DNA of 64,000 nt from Streptomyces sp. AC1-42W (GTDB lineage Bacteria; Actinomycetota; Actinomycetes; Streptomycetales; Streptomycetaceae). This document shows, piece after piece, positions 33,367 to 43,597 of this stretch. Positions within the stretch are counted from its first letter, which is position 1, and every line of letters starts with the position of its first letter. The stretch lies in contig NZ_QKWY01000002.1 in assembly GCF_003248355.1 (NCBI RefSeq), positions 1,550,001 to 1,614,000 of the forward strand. The letters are read 5' to 3'. The notes beneath the pieces are model-generated. The model worked only from the letters and a program-made list of their open reading frames with translations. It did no database searches and was not told where the DNA came from. The translations under genes were made by a program, and so were the position numbers.

Positions 33367-34145
33367 GCGACGACGTGCGCGAGCTGCTGGGGCGGGCCGC
33401 CGAGGACGCCGGGCGGCCGGTCATCAGCACGGAGGCGGTCTACGCCAGGGCCGCGCGGGTGCGGTGGCGCCGCCGGGCCGCCGTGTCGGCGGCGGCGGTC
33501 TGCACGGTGGCGGCGGGGGCGTTCGTGGTGCCCCGGCTCTCCTCCTCCGCGACCGACACCCCGCAGACCTCGTCGGTGGCCTCGTCCGCCAAGGCGCCCG
33601 GCGCCACCGACCGGGCCGCCCGGCTGACCGAACTGCTGCCCTCCGGGGTCGGCGCGGTCGAGGAGGTGTCGTTCGCCGACATCATCAAGCACGCCTCGCC
33701 CCTGCCCCCCGAGCCGCCCAGGACCGGGCCGCTGGACGGGCAGTACGCGGTCCGCCGGGACGGCGGCGTCGGCTACCTCACCGTGGACGTCATGGACGCC
33801 GACGCCGTACGCAAGAAGCTCGGCGGCGGAGCGCCGGACGCGAACCTGTGCGTGCCGGAGAAGGGGGCGCCCGCCCGTACCGACTGCGTGCGCGAGGAGC
33901 TGTCCGGCGGCCGGGTGCTCACCATCTGGAGCGACGCCATGGACTACGGCGAGGGCGGCACCCCGCTGTGGGGCCCCGAGCTGGCCGCCCGGCTGGTCCT
34001 CGCCGACGGCAGCCTGCTCGGCGTACGCGACAGCACCGGTTTCGAGGCCGATGTGGTGCAGGGGCCGCTGCTGGACAGCCCGCCGCTCACCCGTGCGCAG
34101 CTGCGCGAGCTGATGCTGCGTACGGAGCTGCTGCCGGCGACATGA
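33363..34145 (+). CDS. Membrane-anchored protein, probable ECF sigma modulator
   Basis: This 260-residue protein starts at an ATG overlapping the sigma stop, with GGAGG 7 nt upstream. A cytoplasmic N-terminus of about 38 residues, one membrane helix (AAVSAAAVCTVAAGAFVVP) and an extracytoplasmic domain with two cysteines (ANLCVPE, RTDCVRE) form an anti-sigma-like topology. No zinc (HxxxCxxC) anti-sigma motif is present, so the role is inferred from coupling and topology. Confidence 0.78.
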   Translation: MSDDVRELLGRAAEDAGRPVISTEAVYARAARVRWRRRAAVSAAAVCTVAAGAFVVPRLSSSATDTPQTSSVASSAKAPGATDRAARLTELLPSGVGAVEEVSFADIIKHASPLPPEPPRTGPLDGQYAVRRDGGVGYLTVDVMDADAVRKKLGGGAPDANLCVPEKGAPARTDCVREELSGGRVLTIWSDAMDYGEGGTPLWGPELAARLVLADGSLLGVRDSTGFEADVVQGPLLDSPPLTRAQLRELMLRTELLPAT

Positions 34146-34152
34146 CCGGCGC

Positions 34153-34201
34153 GCGTGAAGGGGTGGTACGGGCCGCACCGGCCCGTACCACCCCTTCACG
34201 C
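34153..34201. terminator. Strong bidirectional terminator
   Basis: A perfect 23-bp stem (34153-34175 with 34179-34201) and 3-nt loop lies between the ECF operon and the convergent ABC operon. Confidence 0.93.
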
Positions 34202-34218
34202 ATCCGCTGGAGCACCTT

Positions 34219-34980
34219 CTAGAGCACCTTCGACAGGAACGACTTCGTCCGGTCGTGCTGCGGGTTGGTCAGGACATCGCGAGGATGGCCGGATTCGACC
34301 ACTACGCCGTCGTCCATGAAGACCAGCGCGTCGCCGACCTCGCGGGCGAAGCCCATCTCATGGGTGACGACGATCATCGTCATCCCGTCCTCGGCGAGCC
34401 CCCGCATCACGTCGAGCACATCGCCGACGAGCTCCGGGTCGAGCGCCGATGTGGGCTCGTCGAAGAGCATCAGCTTCGGCTCCATGGCCAGCGCCCGCGC
34501 GATGGCCACCCGCTGCTGCTGTCCGCCGGAGAGCTGCGAGGGGTAGTTGCGCGCCTTGTCCCCGAGGCCGACCCGGTCCAGCAGCCGTTCGGCGCGGGCG
34601 CGGGCGACCGCCTTGGCCTCGCGCTTCACCTGGACGGGCGCCTCCATGACGTTCTCCAGCGCCGTCATGTGCGGGAACAGGTTGAAGCGCTGGAAGACCA
34701 TGCCGATGTCCCGGCGCTTCAGGGCGACCTCGCTGTCCTTCAGCTCGTACAGCTTGTCGCCCTTCTGGCGGTAGCCCACCAGCTCGCCGTCCACGTACAG
34801 CCGGCCGGCGCTGATCTGCTCCAGGTGGTTGATGCACCGCAGGAACGTGGACTTGCCGGAACCGGACGGGCCGATCAGGCAGAACACCTCGCGCGGGGCC
34901 ACCTCCAGGTCGATGCCCTTGAGGATGTGCGCGGCGCCGAAGGACTTGTGGACGCCCTCGGCCTTGACCATCGCGGTCAT
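34219..34980 (-). CDS. Polar amino acid ABC transporter, ATPase
   Basis: This 253-residue ATPase has Walker A GPSGSGKST, Q-loop VFQRFNLFPHMT, signature LSGGQQQRVAIARAL, Walker B KLMLFDEPTSALD and switch His VVTHEMGFA, all typical of the GlnQ/HisP polar amino acid family. The ATG overlaps the permease stop by 4 nt. It is third in a binding protein-permease-ATPase operon. Confidence 0.95.
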   Translation of the reverse strand: MTAMVKAEGVHKSFGAAHILKGIDLEVAPREVFCLIGPSGSGKSTFLRCINHLEQISAGRLYVDGELVGYRQKGDKLYELKDSEVALKRRDIGMVFQRFNLFPHMTALENVMEAPVQVKREAKAVARARAERLLDRVGLGDKARNYPSQLSGGQQQRVAIARALAMEPKLMLFDEPTSALDPELVGDVLDVMRGLAEDGMTMIVVTHEMGFAREVGDALVFMDDGVVVESGHPRDVLTNPQHDRTKSFLSKVL

Positions 34981-35930
34981 GCGATGCCTCCCTTCGGGCG
35001 GCCGACCGACAGCACCGTCGACCGCAGCTTCTGCAACGGGGTGGGTGGCAGGCTGCGGCTCGATCCACGCGCGTAGTAGCGCTCCAGGTAGTACTGCCCC
35101 ACGCTCAGCACCGAGGTCATGATCAGGTACCAGGCGGCCGCGAGGAAGTACATCTCCACCGGTGCTCCGGACGCCTGCCCGATGTCCTGGGCGTTCTTGA
35201 AGAGTTCGTAGAACTGCACGGCCGCCACCAGCGAGGTCGTCTTGAGCATGTTGATGACCTCGTTGCCCGTGGGCGGCACGATCACCCGCATGGCCTGCGG
35301 GATCACGACGCGCCGCAGGGTCTTGCCGTGGCTCATGCCCAGCGCGTGGGACGCCTCCGTCTGGCCCTCGTCCACCGAGAGCAGACCGGCCCGGCAGATC
35401 TCCGCCATGTACGCGGCCTCGTTGAGTCCGAGCCCGAGCAGCGCCGTCAGCAGCGGCGTCATGAAGCTCGACCAGTAGTCCTTGTAGATCGGCCCGAGGT
35501 TGATGTACTCGAAGACCAGCCCCAGGTTGAACCACACGAACAGCTGGACCAGGACCGGGGTGCCCCGGAAGAACCAGATGTAGAACCACGCGATCGACGA
35601 CGTCACCGGGTTCTTCGACAGGCGCATGACGGCGAGCAGCACGCCGCCGACCACGCCGATCAGCATCGACAGGACGGTCAGCAGCAGCGTCTGGCCGACG
35701 CCGTCGATGATGCGGTCGTCGAAGAAGTAGTCCGGTACCGCACCCCAGTTGATCCTGCCCTGGCTGAAGGCGTACACGATCGACGCGAGCGCGGCGATGG
35801 CGATGAGCGCCGAGACGTAGCGGCCGTAGTGCCGCACCGGGACGGCCCTGATGGCCTCCGGCGCGGACCCCGCCTCGGTGGCGGACGCGGGCGGCCCGTC
35901 GGCCGGTCCCGTCTTCTTGATGTCAGTCAC
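34977..35930 (-). CDS. Polar amino acid ABC transporter, permease
   Basis: This 317-residue protein has a Pro/Ala-rich cytoplasmic N-terminus followed by about six helices. The HisMQ-type coupling loop EASHALGMSHGKTLRRVVIPQAMRV contacts the ATPase. As the only permease in the operon it probably works as a homodimer. It is located 40 bp after the binding protein gene. Confidence 0.94.
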   Translation of the reverse strand: MTDIKKTGPADGPPASATEAGSAPEAIRAVPVRHYGRYVSALIAIAALASIVYAFSQGRINWGAVPDYFFDDRIIDGVGQTLLLTVLSMLIGVVGGVLLAVMRLSKNPVTSSIAWFYIWFFRGTPVLVQLFVWFNLGLVFEYINLGPIYKDYWSSFMTPLLTALLGLGLNEAAYMAEICRAGLLSVDEGQTEASHALGMSHGKTLRRVVIPQAMRVIVPPTGNEVINMLKTTSLVAAVQFYELFKNAQDIGQASGAPVEMYFLAAAWYLIMTSVLSVGQYYLERYYARGSSRSLPPTPLQKLRSTVLSVGRPKGGIA

Positions 35931-35970
35931 GGCTGATGCCTTTCAACTGCCTCTCCGCACCGGACGCCGG

Positions 35971-36948
35971 TCAGGAACCGCCGTTGATCCTGGCCTCGGT
36001 GACCGCGCCGGCCTCGACGCCCCACTTCGCGATGACCTTGTCGTACTCACCGCTCTTGATGATCGCGTCCATGGCCGCCTTGATGGCCTGGGTCAGCTTG
36101 TCGTTGCCCTTGGCGACGGCGATGCCGTACGGGGCCGCCTCGACCTGGTCGCCGACGAGCTGGAAGTCGTTGCCGCCGCCCGAGGTCTTCACCGCGTACG
36201 CGGCGACCGGGAAGTCGGAGGAGCCGGCGTCGGCACCGCCCGAGCGCAGCCGGGTCTGGGCCTCCAGGTCGTTGTCGAACGCCTCCATGGCGATCTTCTT
36301 GCCGTCCGGGCACTTCTTGGACTCGGCCTTGGCCAGGTCGTGCGAGACGGTGTTGCGCTGGACGACGATCTTCTTGCCGCAGAGGTCGGCCCAGGTCTTG
36401 ATGCCCTGGTCGTCGCCCTTCTTGGTGTAGAGCGAGACGCCGGCGGTGAAGTAGTCGATGAAGTCGACGCCCTCGCCGACCTTCTTCCGCGTCTCCGGGT
36501 CGATGCCGTTCTGGCGCTCCTTGGTGTCCGTCATCGCCGACATCGCGATGTCGTACCGCTTGGAGCGCAGGCCGGTGATCAGGGTGTCGAAGGTGCCGTT
36601 CTCGAACTTGAACTCCACGCCCAGCTCCTTGCCGAGCGCGGCGGCGAGGTCCGGGTCGATACCGACGGTCTCGCCGGACTTGTCCTTGAACTCGACCGGC
36701 GGATAGGCGATGTCGGAGCCGACCCGGATGACGCCCTTGGAACGGATCTCCTCGGGCAGCATCTCGGCGGGCGTGAGGGTGCCGCTGGAAGCGGTGGCGC
36801 CGGTCTTCGCCGTCGCCGAGCCGCCGGCGTCGTTGTTCTTCGTCTGGTCGCCGCAGGCGGTCAGCAGCATGGTGCCGGCGACCGCGATGGCGCCGACCGC
36901 GGCGATGCGGGTCTTCGCGGCCGTACGACGGGCGATACGTGCGGTCAT
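35971..36948 (-). CDS. Polar amino acid ABC transporter, lipoprotein binding protein
   Basis: This 325-residue solute-binding lipoprotein starts at the ATG giving MTARIARR. The lipobox LLTAC has its lipid-modified Cys near residue 32, followed by a Gly/Ser/Ala linker. The type 3 binding fold is visible in GVIRVGSDIAYPPVEFKDKS, GIDPDLAAALGKELG and FDTLITGLRSKRYDIAMSAM. The ligand is a polar amino acid, which one is unknown. It is first gene of the operon and lies before a 520-bp intergenic region. Confidence 0.94.
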   Translation of the reverse strand: MTARIARRTAAKTRIAAVGAIAVAGTMLLTACGDQTKNNDAGGSATAKTGATASSGTLTPAEMLPEEIRSKGVIRVGSDIAYPPVEFKDKSGETVGIDPDLAAALGKELGVEFKFENGTFDTLITGLRSKRYDIAMSAMTDTKERQNGIDPETRKKVGEGVDFIDYFTAGVSLYTKKGDDQGIKTWADLCGKKIVVQRNTVSHDLAKAESKKCPDGKKIAMEAFDNDLEAQTRLRSGGADAGSSDFPVAAYAVKTSGGGNDFQLVGDQVEAAPYGIAVAKGNDKLTQAIKAAMDAIIKSGEYDKVIAKWGVEAGAVTEARINGGS

Positions 36949-37471
36949 GTTCGGGTTCCTCCGGCAGGGTGGGGACGAGTGACCGGGCGGCGTTGGCACG
37001 CAGTGTCGAGTGTCGTCGCCTTGTGTGATTACGGCATGTTGCCATGCGGATTAGCCCGAACAGGGGGCCCGGCATGTCAAAATCGGATAACGGGCGATCC
37101 CCGAACCTTCTGAGGCCGGCCCACCGGAGCCGGACCATCTCAGGGGTTCACGCGTCGCGGCCGGAGGATCTCCGGCGCGTCCCGCGTGGCGGACTCAGGC
37201 AGGGCACAAGGCCGACCTGTTCAGATAGGCGACTATGAGTCATGTCACGGAGTCGATATCGGCTCGTCCGTGGCCGGGTCCGTCCGGTAAGAAAGATCTT
37301 TACACCCCTCATCCGGGGCTCAGGGCGCGTGTGCGGCGCGCCCGCGCGTACGTACCTCCCCCTGCCGGGGCGGCCAACCGCCAGGCGCAGGGCACGTACG
37401 CGGTGCCCGCCCACCCCTCCTCAACCAGGAGTGGCCACCCTCAAACGATGAAGACTTAAGGGGTCAACACC
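36949..37471. promoter_or_regulatory. Long divergent intergenic region
   Basis: These 523 bases lie between the amino acid transporter operon (-) and the malic enzyme gene (+). I see no coding pattern. They contain the AT-rich palindrome AAAGATCTTT (37303-37312) and an AGGGG ribosome site before malic enzyme. They must hold both promoters; a small RNA cannot be excluded. Confidence 0.45.
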
Positions 37472-38683
<1,212 letters not shown>

Positions 38684-38710
38684 GGCGTTGCGGGGGCCGC
38701 CGCCCCCGTA

Positions 38711-38754
38711 CCCCCGCTCCGAGGACGGCCTTGCCGGCGTTCGGGGAGCGGGGG
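38711..38754 (+). terminator. Hairpin after malic enzyme
   Basis: A 10-bp perfect stem (38711-38720 with 38745-38754) encloses a 24-nt loop containing a weaker inner hairpin, 27 nt after the stop. Confidence 0.6.
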
Positions 38755-38837
38755 CCGGGGCGGCGTCCCCGGTGCGCGGTGCGTGTCACACCCGCAGCCG
38801 GTTACGCGCCGGTACCCCGGCCCCTATCGTCGGCGGC

Positions 38838-39809
38838 ATGTTCGCCGCCTACGCAGCCAGCCTGGACCCCGCCCACCCCCTGAACGGCCTCGAACTGGGC
38901 GATTGCCCGGCGCCGCGGGCCCGCCAGGGCTGGACCACCGTCAACGTCCGGGCCGCCTCCCTCAACCACCACGACCTCTGGTCCCTGCGCGGCGTCGGCC
39001 TCGCCGCGGACAAGCTCCCGATGATCCTCGGCTGCGACGCCGCCGGGATCGACCAGGACGGCAACGAGGTCGTCCTGCACTCCGTCATCGGCCAGACCGG
39101 CCACGGGGTCGGGCCGGACGAGCCCCGCTCCATCCTCACCGAGCGCTACCAGGGCACCTTCGCCGAGCAGGTCACCGTGCCCGCGTACAACGTGCTGCCC
39201 AAGCCGAGGGAACTCAGCTTCGAGCAGGCCGCCTGCCTGCCCACCGCCTGGCTGACCGCCTACCGCATGCTCTTCACCAACGCCGGGGTGCGGCCGGGGG
39301 ACTCCGTCCTCGTCCAGGGCGCCGGTGGCGGGGTCGCCACCGCCGCGATCGTGCTGGGCCGGGCCGCCGGGCTCCGCGTGTACGCCACCAGCCGCGACGC
39401 GGCCAAGCGCGCGCGGGCCGTGGAGCTGGGCGCCGCGGAGGCGTTCGAGGCGGGCGCGCGGCTGCCGCACCGGGTGGACGCCGTCATCGAGACGGTCGGC
39501 GCCGCCACCTGGTCCCACTCCGTCAAGTCGCTGCGGCCCGGCGGCACCCTGGTCATCTCCGGCGCGACCAGCGGGGACCGGCCCTCGCACGCCGAGCTGA
39601 CCCGGATCTTCTTCCTGGAGCTGAAGGTCGTCGGCTCGACCATGGGCTCCAAGGACGAGCTGGAGGACCTGCTCACCTTCTGCGCCACGACCGGGGTGCG
39701 CCCCGTCATCGACGAGGTGCTGCCACTGGACCGCGCCCGCACGGGCTTCGAACGGCTTGCCGCGGGCGACCACTTCGGGAAGATCGTGCTCACTGTCAAC
39801 AATGGTTGA
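38838..39809 (+). CDS. Zinc-type alcohol dehydrogenase-like oxidoreductase
   Basis: This 323-residue MDR-superfamily protein has the N-terminal VNVRAASLNHHDLWSLRG, PMILGCDAAG and cofactor loop VLVQGAGGGVATAAIVLGRAAGL. The structural-zinc cysteine cluster of classic alcohol dehydrogenases is absent, so it is nearer to quinone oxidoreductases. It uses NAD(P)H; the substrate is unknown. The ATG at 38838 is used. Confidence 0.87.
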   Translation: MFAAYAASLDPAHPLNGLELGDCPAPRARQGWTTVNVRAASLNHHDLWSLRGVGLAADKLPMILGCDAAGIDQDGNEVVLHSVIGQTGHGVGPDEPRSILTERYQGTFAEQVTVPAYNVLPKPRELSFEQAACLPTAWLTAYRMLFTNAGVRPGDSVLVQGAGGGVATAAIVLGRAAGLRVYATSRDAAKRARAVELGAAEAFEAGARLPHRVDAVIETVGAATWSHSVKSLRPGGTLVISGATSGDRPSHAELTRIFFLELKVVGSTMGSKDELEDLLTFCATTGVRPVIDEVLPLDRARTGFERLAAGDHFGKIVLTVNNG

Positions 39810-39838
39810 CGTGGCCGGGGTGTCAATGTAGGTTGACA
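39795..39838 (+). promoter_or_regulatory. Promoter and paired operators of a leaderless HTH/Clp-N operon
   Basis: A -35 TTGACG (39806-39811) and -10 TAGGTT (39829-39834) with a 17-bp spacer predict transcription start at about 39841, the A of the ATG, so the mRNA would be leaderless. Two inverted repeats overlap these boxes: GTCAAC-4-GTTGAC (39795-39810) and TGTCAA-6-TTGACA (39821-39838). Binding of the encoded HTH protein would block the promoter. Confidence 0.65.
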
Positions 39839-39840
39839 TC

Positions 39841-40050
39841 ATGACCGAAGCAACGGATCTCGCCGAGCGTGCGGGCGACCGCGACCCCCGTGTGGGGCTG
39901 CGGTCGGTCGCCGCGCTCCGGCGGCTGCTGGAGCAGCTGGAAGCCGTACAGGTCAGGAGCGCCCGCGCCAAGGGCTGGTCCTGGCAGGAGATCGCCGCCG
40001 AACTGGGCGTCAGCCGACAGGCCGTGCACAAGAAGTACGGGAGGCATTGA
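39841..40050 (+). CDS. Small HTH protein, probable autoregulator
   Basis: This 69-residue protein is mostly an amphipathic helix followed by an HTH (GWSWQEIAAELGVSRQAVHKKYG). There is no ribosome-binding site before the ATG, in line with a leaderless transcript. Its stop overlaps the next ATG by one base (TGATG). This gene pair, an HTH peptide with a Clp N-domain protein, is common in actinobacteria. Confidence 0.85.
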   Translation: MTEATDLAERAGDRDPRVGLRSVAALRRLLEQLEAVQVRSARAKGWSWQEIAAELGVSRQAVHKKYGRH

Positions 40051-40628
40051 TGTTCGAGCGATTCACCAAGGACGCCCGCGCCACGGTGACCGAAGCCGTA
40101 GCGCACGCCGAACGGACCGGGGCCGACACGGTCACGGAGGAACATCTGCTGCTCGCCCTGCTGGACCGGGACGGCGGCCGGGCCGCGTTCGCGATCACCG
40201 CCCTGGGCCTCGCGGACCGCAGGGACTCCGTGACCGCGGCTCTCGCCGACGTACGCCGGCGGGGCGGCATGACCAGGGCCGACTCGGAGGCGCTCGCGGA
40301 CATCGGCATCGACGTCACCGCGGTCGTCGCCCGCATCGAGGAGGCGCACGGCGAGGGAGCCCTGCGCGGCGACCGGGGCGCCCGGCGGCGCTGGTCGGGC
40401 GGCCCGTCCTACTCCCGGAGCGCGAAGAAGATCCTGGAGAAGTCCCTGCGCGTCGCGCTCGGACGCGCGGACCGGACCATCGGCGCGGAACACCTCCTGC
40501 TGGCCCTTGCCGCCACACCGGGGCCGGTCGCGGAGGTGCTCGCCGATCACGGGACCGCCTACGGGGCGGTGGAACGCGCGCTGTTCGGGGCGGGCGGCGG
40601 CACGGAGGGCCACCGCAAGGCGGGCTGA
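40050..40628 (+). CDS. Stand-alone Clp N-terminal-domain protein
   Basis: This 192-residue protein is made of two Clp_N repeats (MFERFTKDARATVTEAV and the later SYSRSAKKILEKSLRVAL; each with EEHLLLAL/AEHLLLAL). It lacks any AAA+ ATPase module, so it cannot unfold proteins itself. It may bind substrates or adaptors of ClpC-type machines. The ATG is preceded by GGGAGG inside the HTH gene. Confidence 0.9.
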   Translation: MFERFTKDARATVTEAVAHAERTGADTVTEEHLLLALLDRDGGRAAFAITALGLADRRDSVTAALADVRRRGGMTRADSEALADIGIDVTAVVARIEEAHGEGALRGDRGARRRWSGGPSYSRSAKKILEKSLRVALGRADRTIGAEHLLLALAATPGPVAEVLADHGTAYGAVERALFGAGGGTEGHRKAG

Positions 40629-40707
40629 CCCGCCGCCCAGCCACCCCGCCTCGGCGCCCCGGTTCCGCGCCGTCCCGTTCCGCCCCCGCCGCGCCCCGAA
40701 CAGCGCG

Positions 40708-41703
40708 CTACTTCGCGCCGTCCCCGCGCAGTGCCGCCGCCATCCGGGCCGCCGCCGTCGCCAGATGGCCGCGGATCTCGCTCAGCTGGGGCTCCGTCAC
40801 TCCGTGGTCGCGGGCCGTGTCGCGGATCTCGTCGCGGAAGCGGTCGAGCAGGCGGTCCAGATCGCGGGCCGGGTCGCCCGTGCCGCCGGCGTCCATGCCC
40901 CAGTCGGGGTCCGGGTCCGCGTCGGCCGGGTCCGGCTTGAGGTACGGGGCGGCCCAGTTCCCCGTACGGGCGAAGCCGCCGAGCTGGCCGGTGATCTCGG
41001 CCAGGCCCTCGCGGACCCCGGCCGGCCAGTCGCCGCGGGCGAAGTGCTCCTGGACCTGGCGGGCGGCGTTCTGCATCTGCTCGCGCGCCCTGTCCTGGGC
41101 TTCTTTCGCCTGGCGGCGGGCCTGCTGGGCGTCCTGGCGGGCGCGCCGGGACTCGTCCTTCGCGCGGCGGGCCTGCTCCTTCCACTCCTGCTTCGCCTTG
41201 CGCAGCTCCTCCTTCGCGGTGCGCCACGCCTCCTTGTCGCCCAGGTCGCCGAAGGCCGGGTCCTTGAGCCCCGGACCGGCGCCGGGGCCGGCCCCCATAC
41301 CGGCGCCGGAGGTGTGGCGCGACTCGTCGGCCGCCGCCCGCATCTCGCTGCGCAGCTTGCCCGCCGCCCCGCGCACGTCGTCCCGCATCTCGGCGGCCAG
41401 CTCGGCGACCGACTCGCGGATCTCCAGCTCCAGATCGGCGAGTTCACCGGTGCGTCCGGCCAGCTCGGCGCGGCCCTCGTCGGTGATCGAGTAGACCTTG
41501 CGGCCGCCCTCGGTGGCGTGGGTGACGAGGCCCTCGGCCTCCAGCTTGGCCAGCCGCGGATAGACCGTGCCCGCCGAGGGCGCGTAGAGGCCCTGGAACC
41601 GCTCCTCCAGCAGGCGGATCACCTCGTAGCCGTGCCGGGGGGCCTCGTCGAGCAGCTTGAGGAGGTAGAGGCGCAGTCGGCCGTGGGCGAAAACGGGAGG
41701 CAT
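40708..41703 (-). CDS. PadR-family regulator with coiled-coil extension
   Basis: This 331-residue protein has an N-terminal PadR winged helix (LYLLKLLDEAPRHGYEVI, YAPSAGTVYPRLAKLEAEGLV). A long charged helical region follows (about 85-230, rich in Glu/Lys/Arg/Ala), then an acidic linker and a final helical segment. Length is about three times a minimal PadR. It begins 1 nt after the DUF4097 stop on the same strand, so it is cotranscribed with it and probably controls that promoter. Confidence 0.88.
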   Translation of the reverse strand: MPPVFAHGRLRLYLLKLLDEAPRHGYEVIRLLEERFQGLYAPSAGTVYPRLAKLEAEGLVTHATEGGRKVYSITDEGRAELAGRTGELADLELEIRESVAELAAEMRDDVRGAAGKLRSEMRAAADESRHTSGAGMGAGPGAGPGLKDPAFGDLGDKEAWRTAKEELRKAKQEWKEQARRAKDESRRARQDAQQARRQAKEAQDRAREQMQNAARQVQEHFARGDWPAGVREGLAEITGQLGGFARTGNWAAPYLKPDPADADPDPDWGMDAGGTGDPARDLDRLLDRFRDEIRDTARDHGVTEPQLSEIRGHLATAAARMAAALRGDGAK

Positions 41704-41704
41704 G

Positions 41705-42562
41705 TCAGAGCACCTTTCCGGCCGGCTGGGCCTCGTACGGTTCGTCTTCGGCCGGTGGGCGGCGCAGCAGCGCGATCGACCCGGAGACGGTCGTCGCCCG
41801 CAGCGTTCCGGTGCCGGAGCCCAGCGTGCCGGTGATCTTCTTCGAGCCCCACTGGCCGCTGACCCGCAGGTCCTCGAAGCCGTTGGAGACGGAACCGCTC
41901 GCGGTATTGGCCTCCACCCTGGCGTCGGCCGGGTGCGGCAGCCGGATGGCGATCTCGCCGGAGACCGTGGTCAGCCGGATGTCCGTGGGCTTCCCGGTCG
42001 GGTTCAGATCGAGGACCATGCCGCCGCTGACGGAGTCCGCCTTCACCGAGGCGCCCGCCCCCTCGACGACCGTCAGATCCCCCGACACGGAGTGGAACCG
42101 CAGGTCACCGGTGACGGACTGGGCCTCCACACTGCCGGACACCGTCTCCGCGCCGACCGGCCCGGAGAGCTTGACGAGCGTGGTGTCCCCGGTGACGCCG
42201 CGCACCTCGGTACGGCCCCGGACCCCGGAGACGAAGGCCCCGGCGCCCACGACCCCGACCTCCACGGTCGAGCCGGCCGGGACCGCCAGCGAGACGACCG
42301 CGGTGCGCCGCCATTCCTTGCGGTCCAGCCATTTCAGCAGGTTCTGCCAGGCCAGGTCCTCGTAGGCCACGGTCAGGACGCCGTCCTCCTGCGTCACGAG
42401 CAGCGGCGGTCCCTCGACGGAGGAGACCTCCAGGCGGGCGGTCGGCTCGTCGGTGCCCACGACGTTGACCGTGCCGTTGACGATGCGCACCTTGAGCGCG
42501 GTCACGGGTTCGTCGAAGGTCAGCTTCTGAGGCTCGGCGACGGCCCACGTCGAGACAGGCAT
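41705..42562 (-). CDS. DUF4097 beta-repeat protein
   Basis: This 285-residue protein is built of repeated short strands with TVSGSV/SVSGDL/TTVSGEI-type units, the DUF4097 beta-helix pattern. It has no signal peptide or membrane segment. DUF4097 proteins are often encoded with PadR or two-component genes for envelope stress; function is undefined. It is the first gene of a two-gene operon, with the start at the ATG giving MPVSTWAVAE. Confidence 0.87.
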   Translation of the reverse strand: MPVSTWAVAEPQKLTFDEPVTALKVRIVNGTVNVVGTDEPTARLEVSSVEGPPLLVTQEDGVLTVAYEDLAWQNLLKWLDRKEWRRTAVVSLAVPAGSTVEVGVVGAGAFVSGVRGRTEVRGVTGDTTLVKLSGPVGAETVSGSVEAQSVTGDLRFHSVSGDLTVVEGAGASVKADSVSGGMVLDLNPTGKPTDIRLTTVSGEIAIRLPHPADARVEANTASGSVSNGFEDLRVSGQWGSKKITGTLGSGTGTLRATTVSGSIALLRRPPAEDEPYEAQPAGKVL

Positions 42563-42596
42563 GGATCTGACCTCCCGGATAGACGGACGACGCAAC

Positions 42597-42630
42597 ATAT
42601 CGCGTCTCTTGAACAACACGATATATCGCG
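42597..42630. promoter_or_regulatory. Predicted PadR operator
   Basis: ATATCGCG occurs at 42597-42604 and 42623-42630, 26 bp apart, the second copy overlapping the palindrome CGATATATCG (42619-42628). AT-rich palindromes of this kind precede PadR/DUF4097 operons. They lie 35-68 bp upstream of the DUF4097 start. Confidence 0.6.
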
Positions 42631-42736
42631 GATTCGGGAAGTCAAGGCGTGTGATGGGTTCCCCGGTGGGTTCGGCAGTTGTATAAAGTCGCCTGAAATA
42701 TCCGAAAAGTCGGCTAAGTGTCCTACCGTGTGATCC

Positions 42737-43597
42737 ATGGACGCGACCTCACCCGTGGGTGCCCTGCTGCTGTGCCGGACCGTGCCGGACGCCGTGCGCC
42801 CGGTCGCGCACCTGCTGCGCGAACCCCTGCTGCTCGCACCGGCGGGGGAGGGCTGGACCGTCTTCGTACCGGAGGGCGAGCCCTGGCAGGGCGGGCGCCG
42901 CGCGCGGGCCGGAGAGGGGGAGCGCGCCGAACCCGTCGACCGGGTCCTGGGCGGCTGGGCCACCGCGCTCGCGGTCGGCTCCACCTGGCCGGTGCTCGCG
43001 CTCTGGTGGGATGGCGACCGGGCCGGATACACCCTGGCCGCCGGATTCCGCCGCCCGGTGGGCTACGTATGGCTGGCGGACGGCACCCCGGCCGGTGAGG
43101 ACGAGGCCATGCGCACGTTCGCCGAGCGGCTCGGGCTCGACCCCGTACTCGACGTGCAGGCGCTCGAAGCGCTCACCCGGCCCGACCCGGACGCCGACGC
43201 CCGCGCCAGGCTGCGCGGACTGCTCGCCGTACTCACGCGCACCGGTCTGACGCTCCCGCCCGGTCTCGACCCCGGCGAGCCGCCCGCCCGGCCGGTGCCG
43301 GGCACCGGGGCATGGGAGAGGGCCGAACGCATCGAGTGGACCGGCTGGCGGGACGCGGTCAGGGTCGACCTCGGCGCCGTGGAGAGCAGTCGGCTCGGTC
43401 CCTGGGTGCGCGGGCCCCGGGCGCGCGCACTGGCGGGCGTCCAGCTCGCCGCCGGGCTGCCGCTCGCCCTGTGGGGAGCGGCCAGGCGCAGCGGCGGCTG
43501 GGCCTTCGCCGGGGTGCTGCTGATGGCGCACGGCGCGCTGGGACTCGCCTACGACCGCATCCGCGACGGCGGGCCCGAGGCGGACGGGACGGGCTGA
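42737..43597 (+). CDS. Conserved hypothetical membrane-associated protein
   Basis: This 286-residue protein has a soluble N-terminal domain of about 230 residues (AHLLREPLLLAPAGEGWTVFVPEG, WPVLALWWDGDRAGYTLAAGF) and two closely spaced hydrophobic helices near the C-terminus (ALAGVQLAAGLPLALWGA, WAFAGVLLMAHGALGLA). I do not recognise a named family. It is convergent with the next small gene, their stops being adjacent. Confidence 0.75.
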   Translation: MDATSPVGALLLCRTVPDAVRPVAHLLREPLLLAPAGEGWTVFVPEGEPWQGGRRARAGEGERAEPVDRVLGGWATALAVGSTWPVLALWWDGDRAGYTLAAGFRRPVGYVWLADGTPAGEDEAMRTFAERLGLDPVLDVQALEALTRPDPDADARARLRGLLAVLTRTGLTLPPGLDPGEPPARPVPGTGAWERAERIEWTGWRDAVRVDLGAVESSRLGPWVRGPRARALAGVQLAAGLPLALWGAARRSGGWAFAGVLLMAHGALGLAYDRIRDGGPEADGTG

